A stretch of 64,000 bases of DNA from positions 1 to 64,000 of the forward strand of contig CAYRGG010000018.1 of the NCBI GenBank assembly GCA_964423745.1. Reading direction: 5' to 3'. The translations under genes were made by a program, and so were the position numbers. Each line of letters starts with the position of its first letter. The stretch's first letter is position 1. The DNA is from CAYRGG01 sp964423745. GTDB taxonomy: Bacteria > Pseudomonadota > Gammaproteobacteria > Competibacterales > Competibacteraceae. Shown here one piece after another: positions 61,871 to 64,000 of this stretch. The notes below the pieces were generated by a model that was not told the origin of the DNA, did not search any database, and worked only from the letters and a program-made list of their open reading frames with translations.

Positions 61871-64000
61871 ATGAATAAGTGGGCTATTCGCGTAGGGGCG
61901 TTTTTTACATTCATAGTACTGGTTGCATCCGGTCAGGGAGTTCAAGGTGCGCCATTGCCTTTCGTGGATCAGATGGAAAAAGCCCTGCAGAGCGATATCG
62001 GTGAACAAGACCCTATTGCTCTACCTGAACCCGTTGCTTTAAAGGCAGACTGGTGGCGCTACTTTGAGGTCAGCGGGGCAACCTTGGAACAGCGTGTGCA
62101 AGCATTACTCAGCCGTTTGGATACCTTGCCCGCTGAACTCTCAGTAGAGACCCAAGCGGCCGCACGTCCCCGGATTAGCGTTATCCGTCTTAATTTACAG
62201 GCCCTCCCTCGAGCAAAGTCACAGCCCACCCCAGAACTACCTCCACCCAACACGTATCGACAAAACTATACCCTCTCCCAGTTTTTGACCATCGCTGAAC
62301 GTTTGCGCAATCTCCAGAACGAACTTCGGGAAGATCGTGATGACATAGCCACCGCGGAACGAGCCATTAGAATTAAAAGTCGTCGTGTGGACACCTTAAT
62401 GGCTGCCTATTTAGGACTCTCTGCCAGCGATCCTGCTCGGCTTTTACAGGGATTAGAAATTATCGCTGAGCGTTCGGCCATCGCCGTTGCCTATGAACGT
62501 ATGCGAGTCCGCAAGGCTGAATTGGCAGCCAATGAAATTATCGTTAAGCAATTGATCGATGAGCAACAAATTGCTACGCAACGCCTAGTGGCGGAACGGA
62601 GTGATTTATATGCCTTGGAACAGGCTATTGAGCAAGCTCAGGAACGCTTGCGGGAAGCGGAAGCGCGTTCCATTAATGAACAGTCTAGGGCCTTGAATGT
62701 GGTGGGTGAGAGTCCTGAAGATAGAGCCACTGAACGGAATCGGCAGCAGCGGGTGGTGCAAGCCTCAGTAGACGAGGCGATTGCCCGGGTGCGGGTGTTG
62801 CGCTTGCAAGCGGAAAGGCAACTGGTTTCTTTGATCGCGCCCGACACAGAGGTGGACGGCAGAACCTTACGCCGACGGCTGGAGGGATGGGAGTCACGAC
62901 TCAGTGAGATTCGCCGGCAGGTGTATACCTGGACAGTTCGCAGTGACCGAGAACGCCAACGCGCTGGTGATTCAGTGGCGGTGGCGCCCATGGAAACCCC
63001 GGTGCTTACCTCAGTGGCGTTGATTAACGAAGAACGCCTACGGGTTGCGCAAGACACGCTGGTAGCCTTACAGCGGTTGGACGATGAACTGACTCAAGTG
63101 GATTTGATCGTTCGACTGGTAGACGAAAAATTAATTCGTCGGGAAGGTGGATTGGGGAACTGGTGGTTACATTTGGAGTACGCCTTTACGCAAGCCTGGG
63201 ATAAAAGCGCAGCTTGGATCACCACGAGTCTTTTTAAAATTGGAGAAGCACCTGTCACCACATTGGGTTTGTTGCGGGTCATTGTGATATTAACGGTCGC
63301 TTGGTGGTTATCCTATGGGTTTCGTAAAGCCCTCGATCGGCTTGGCCAACGTCGCGAAGATTTGGATTGTTCAGCCCTTTATACCGTAGGACGCCTTTCC
63401 CATTACGTCCTCATTATCATCGGGTTTATTGTCGGTCTGGCGTCCATCGGCGTGGATTTTACCAATTTTGCCCTGGTGGCTGGCGCTATTGCTATAGGCA
63501 TCGGTTTCGGGTTGCAATCTATCGTCAACAATTTTGTCTCGGGGCTTATTTTATTATTTGAGCGTAGTCTAAAAGTGGGCGACTTCGTAGAACTGGCCAC
63601 GGGAACCGCTGGAGAAGTGCGGGAAATCAATGTGCGAAGCACCTTGATCAACACTAATGACAATGTGGATATCGTTGTCCCCAACTCAGAATTTATGAAT
63701 ACCCAGGTCATCAACTGGACCCTTTCCGAAGGGTACTGTCGTATACATTTGCCTTTTCGGATTGCCTATGGCACCGACAAGGAAAAGGTTCGTCAAGCCG
63801 GTCTAGAGGCGGCTGAAAAATTACCCCATACGTTACGGGGGGTGCCGGGTAAAAGTCCGGGTGTTTGGTTGGTGCGGTTCGGGGAAAGCTGTCTTGAATT
63901 CGAATTGGTGGTATGGCTAACTCCACGGGCCGTTAAAAGACCCGGCGCCGTGCAAGCGGCTTATATGTGGGAAATCGACTCGGCGCTACGCCGCCACAAT
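61871..64000 (+). CDS. Mechanosensitive channel, MscS/MscK (KefA) family (partial, cut by the window end)
   Basis: The 710 codons from the ATG at 61871 run open to the end of the window. An N-terminal signal-like helix is followed by a long periplasmic helical domain (about 50-450) rich in Glu, Arg and Leu. Several membrane helices follow, then the MscS pore signature IGIGFGLQSIVNNFVSGLI (about 540-558) and VGDFVEL with the following beta domain (IVVPNSEFMN). The pore domain thus appears almost complete. Such channels open under membrane tension and release solutes on osmotic downshift. The C-terminus is missing. Confidence 0.9.
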   Translation, partial: MNKWAIRVGAFFTFIVLVASGQGVQGAPLPFVDQMEKALQSDIGEQDPIALPEPVALKADWWRYFEVSGATLEQRVQALLSRLDTLPAELSVETQAAARPRISVIRLNLQALPRAKSQPTPELPPPNTYRQNYTLSQFLTIAERLRNLQNELREDRDDIATAERAIRIKSRRVDTLMAAYLGLSASDPARLLQGLEIIAERSAIAVAYERMRVRKAELAANEIIVKQLIDEQQIATQRLVAERSDLYALEQAIEQAQERLREAEARSINEQSRALNVVGESPEDRATERNRQQRVVQASVDEAIARVRVLRLQAERQLVSLIAPDTEVDGRTLRRRLEGWESRLSEIRRQVYTWTVRSDRERQRAGDSVAVAPMETPVLTSVALINEERLRVAQDTLVALQRLDDELTQVDLIVRLVDEKLIRREGGLGNWWLHLEYAFTQAWDKSAAWITTSLFKIGEAPVTTLGLLRVIVILTVAWWLSYGFRKALDRLGQRREDLDCSALYTVGRLSHYVLIIIGFIVGLASIGVDFTNFALVAGAIAIGIGFGLQSIVNNFVSGLILLFERSLKVGDFVELATGTAGEVREINVRSTLINTNDNVDIVVPNSEFMNTQVINWTLSEGYCRIHLPFRIAYGTDKEKVRQAGLEAAEKLPHTLRGVPGKSPGVWLVRFGESCLEFELVVWLTPRAVKRPGAVQAAYMWEIDSALRRHN

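Overview
The window is a stretch of gammaproteobacterial chromosome. SufBCDS with an Rrf2-type regulator, PhoX, a DbpA-tailed DEAD-box helicase, SerA/SerC, ArgS followed by a SPOR protein, an RND pump and an MscK-like channel all read as gammaproteobacterial. The genus cannot be told from sequence alone. There is no rRNA, tRNA, CRISPR array or prophage. Base composition is mixed: the left end (0.4-6 kb) and the 25.5-29.2 kb segment are clearly AT-richer than the housekeeping blocks.

Layout: 0.4-6.0 kb is the end of an exopolysaccharide locus (Wzz/tyrosine autokinase, a WecG-type glycosyltransferase fused to STAS, a Wzy-like polymerase), with a hairpin-rich gap between the first two genes. 6.3-8.6 kb holds heat-shock genes (Hsp20, CbpA) behind a sigma-32-like promoter, then a HAD phosphatase. 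8.6-13.6 kb holds PhoX with a possible Pho box, a PmtA-like phospholipid methyltransferase, a Cys-rich orphan and an SDR. 13.7-18.8 kb is a four-gene Gld-type ABC operon. 18.9-19.3 kb is a decayed Phd/PIN toxin-antitoxin pair. 19.6-23.7 kb is a cassette of an Fe(II)/2-oxoglutarate oxygenase, two methyltransferases and an MFS transporter whose product I cannot assign. 23.8-25.5 kb is deaD. 25.5-29.9 kb is a small accessory island: small membrane protein, HicBA, two paralogous GNAT genes flanking a 5'-truncated EF-hand protein, and an IS200-type remnant. 29.9-32.4 kb encodes an exported protein joining a CBM-like domain to three haem-c motifs.

32.9-42.1 kb, all on the minus strand, carries the regulator-sufBCDSUT run, a small palindromic repeat, serC, serA and a MEKHLA-domain gene. 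42.2-43.8 kb has a ceramidase-like membrane protein and small genes. 43.8-53.4 kb is a divergent efflux locus. A TetR gene heads an ABC-type tripartite exporter on the minus strand, and a lipoprotein adaptor plus RND permease runs on the plus strand. Twin palindromes 40 bp apart lie between them. 53.5-64 kb holds a wax ester synthase/DGAT, a FitAB-like toxin-antitoxin pair, two poorly known genes, an SLC13 transporter, a small monooxygenase, argS, a SPOR protein and the start of an MscS/MscK channel cut by the window end.

At least three dispersed palindromic repeat families are present: two copies of a GTGGGCAAC palindrome, one CATTCCCGC palindrome, and three copies of a family with the core GGACGCCGTGAATAC. 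One of the last supplies the final codons and stop of the RND permease gene.
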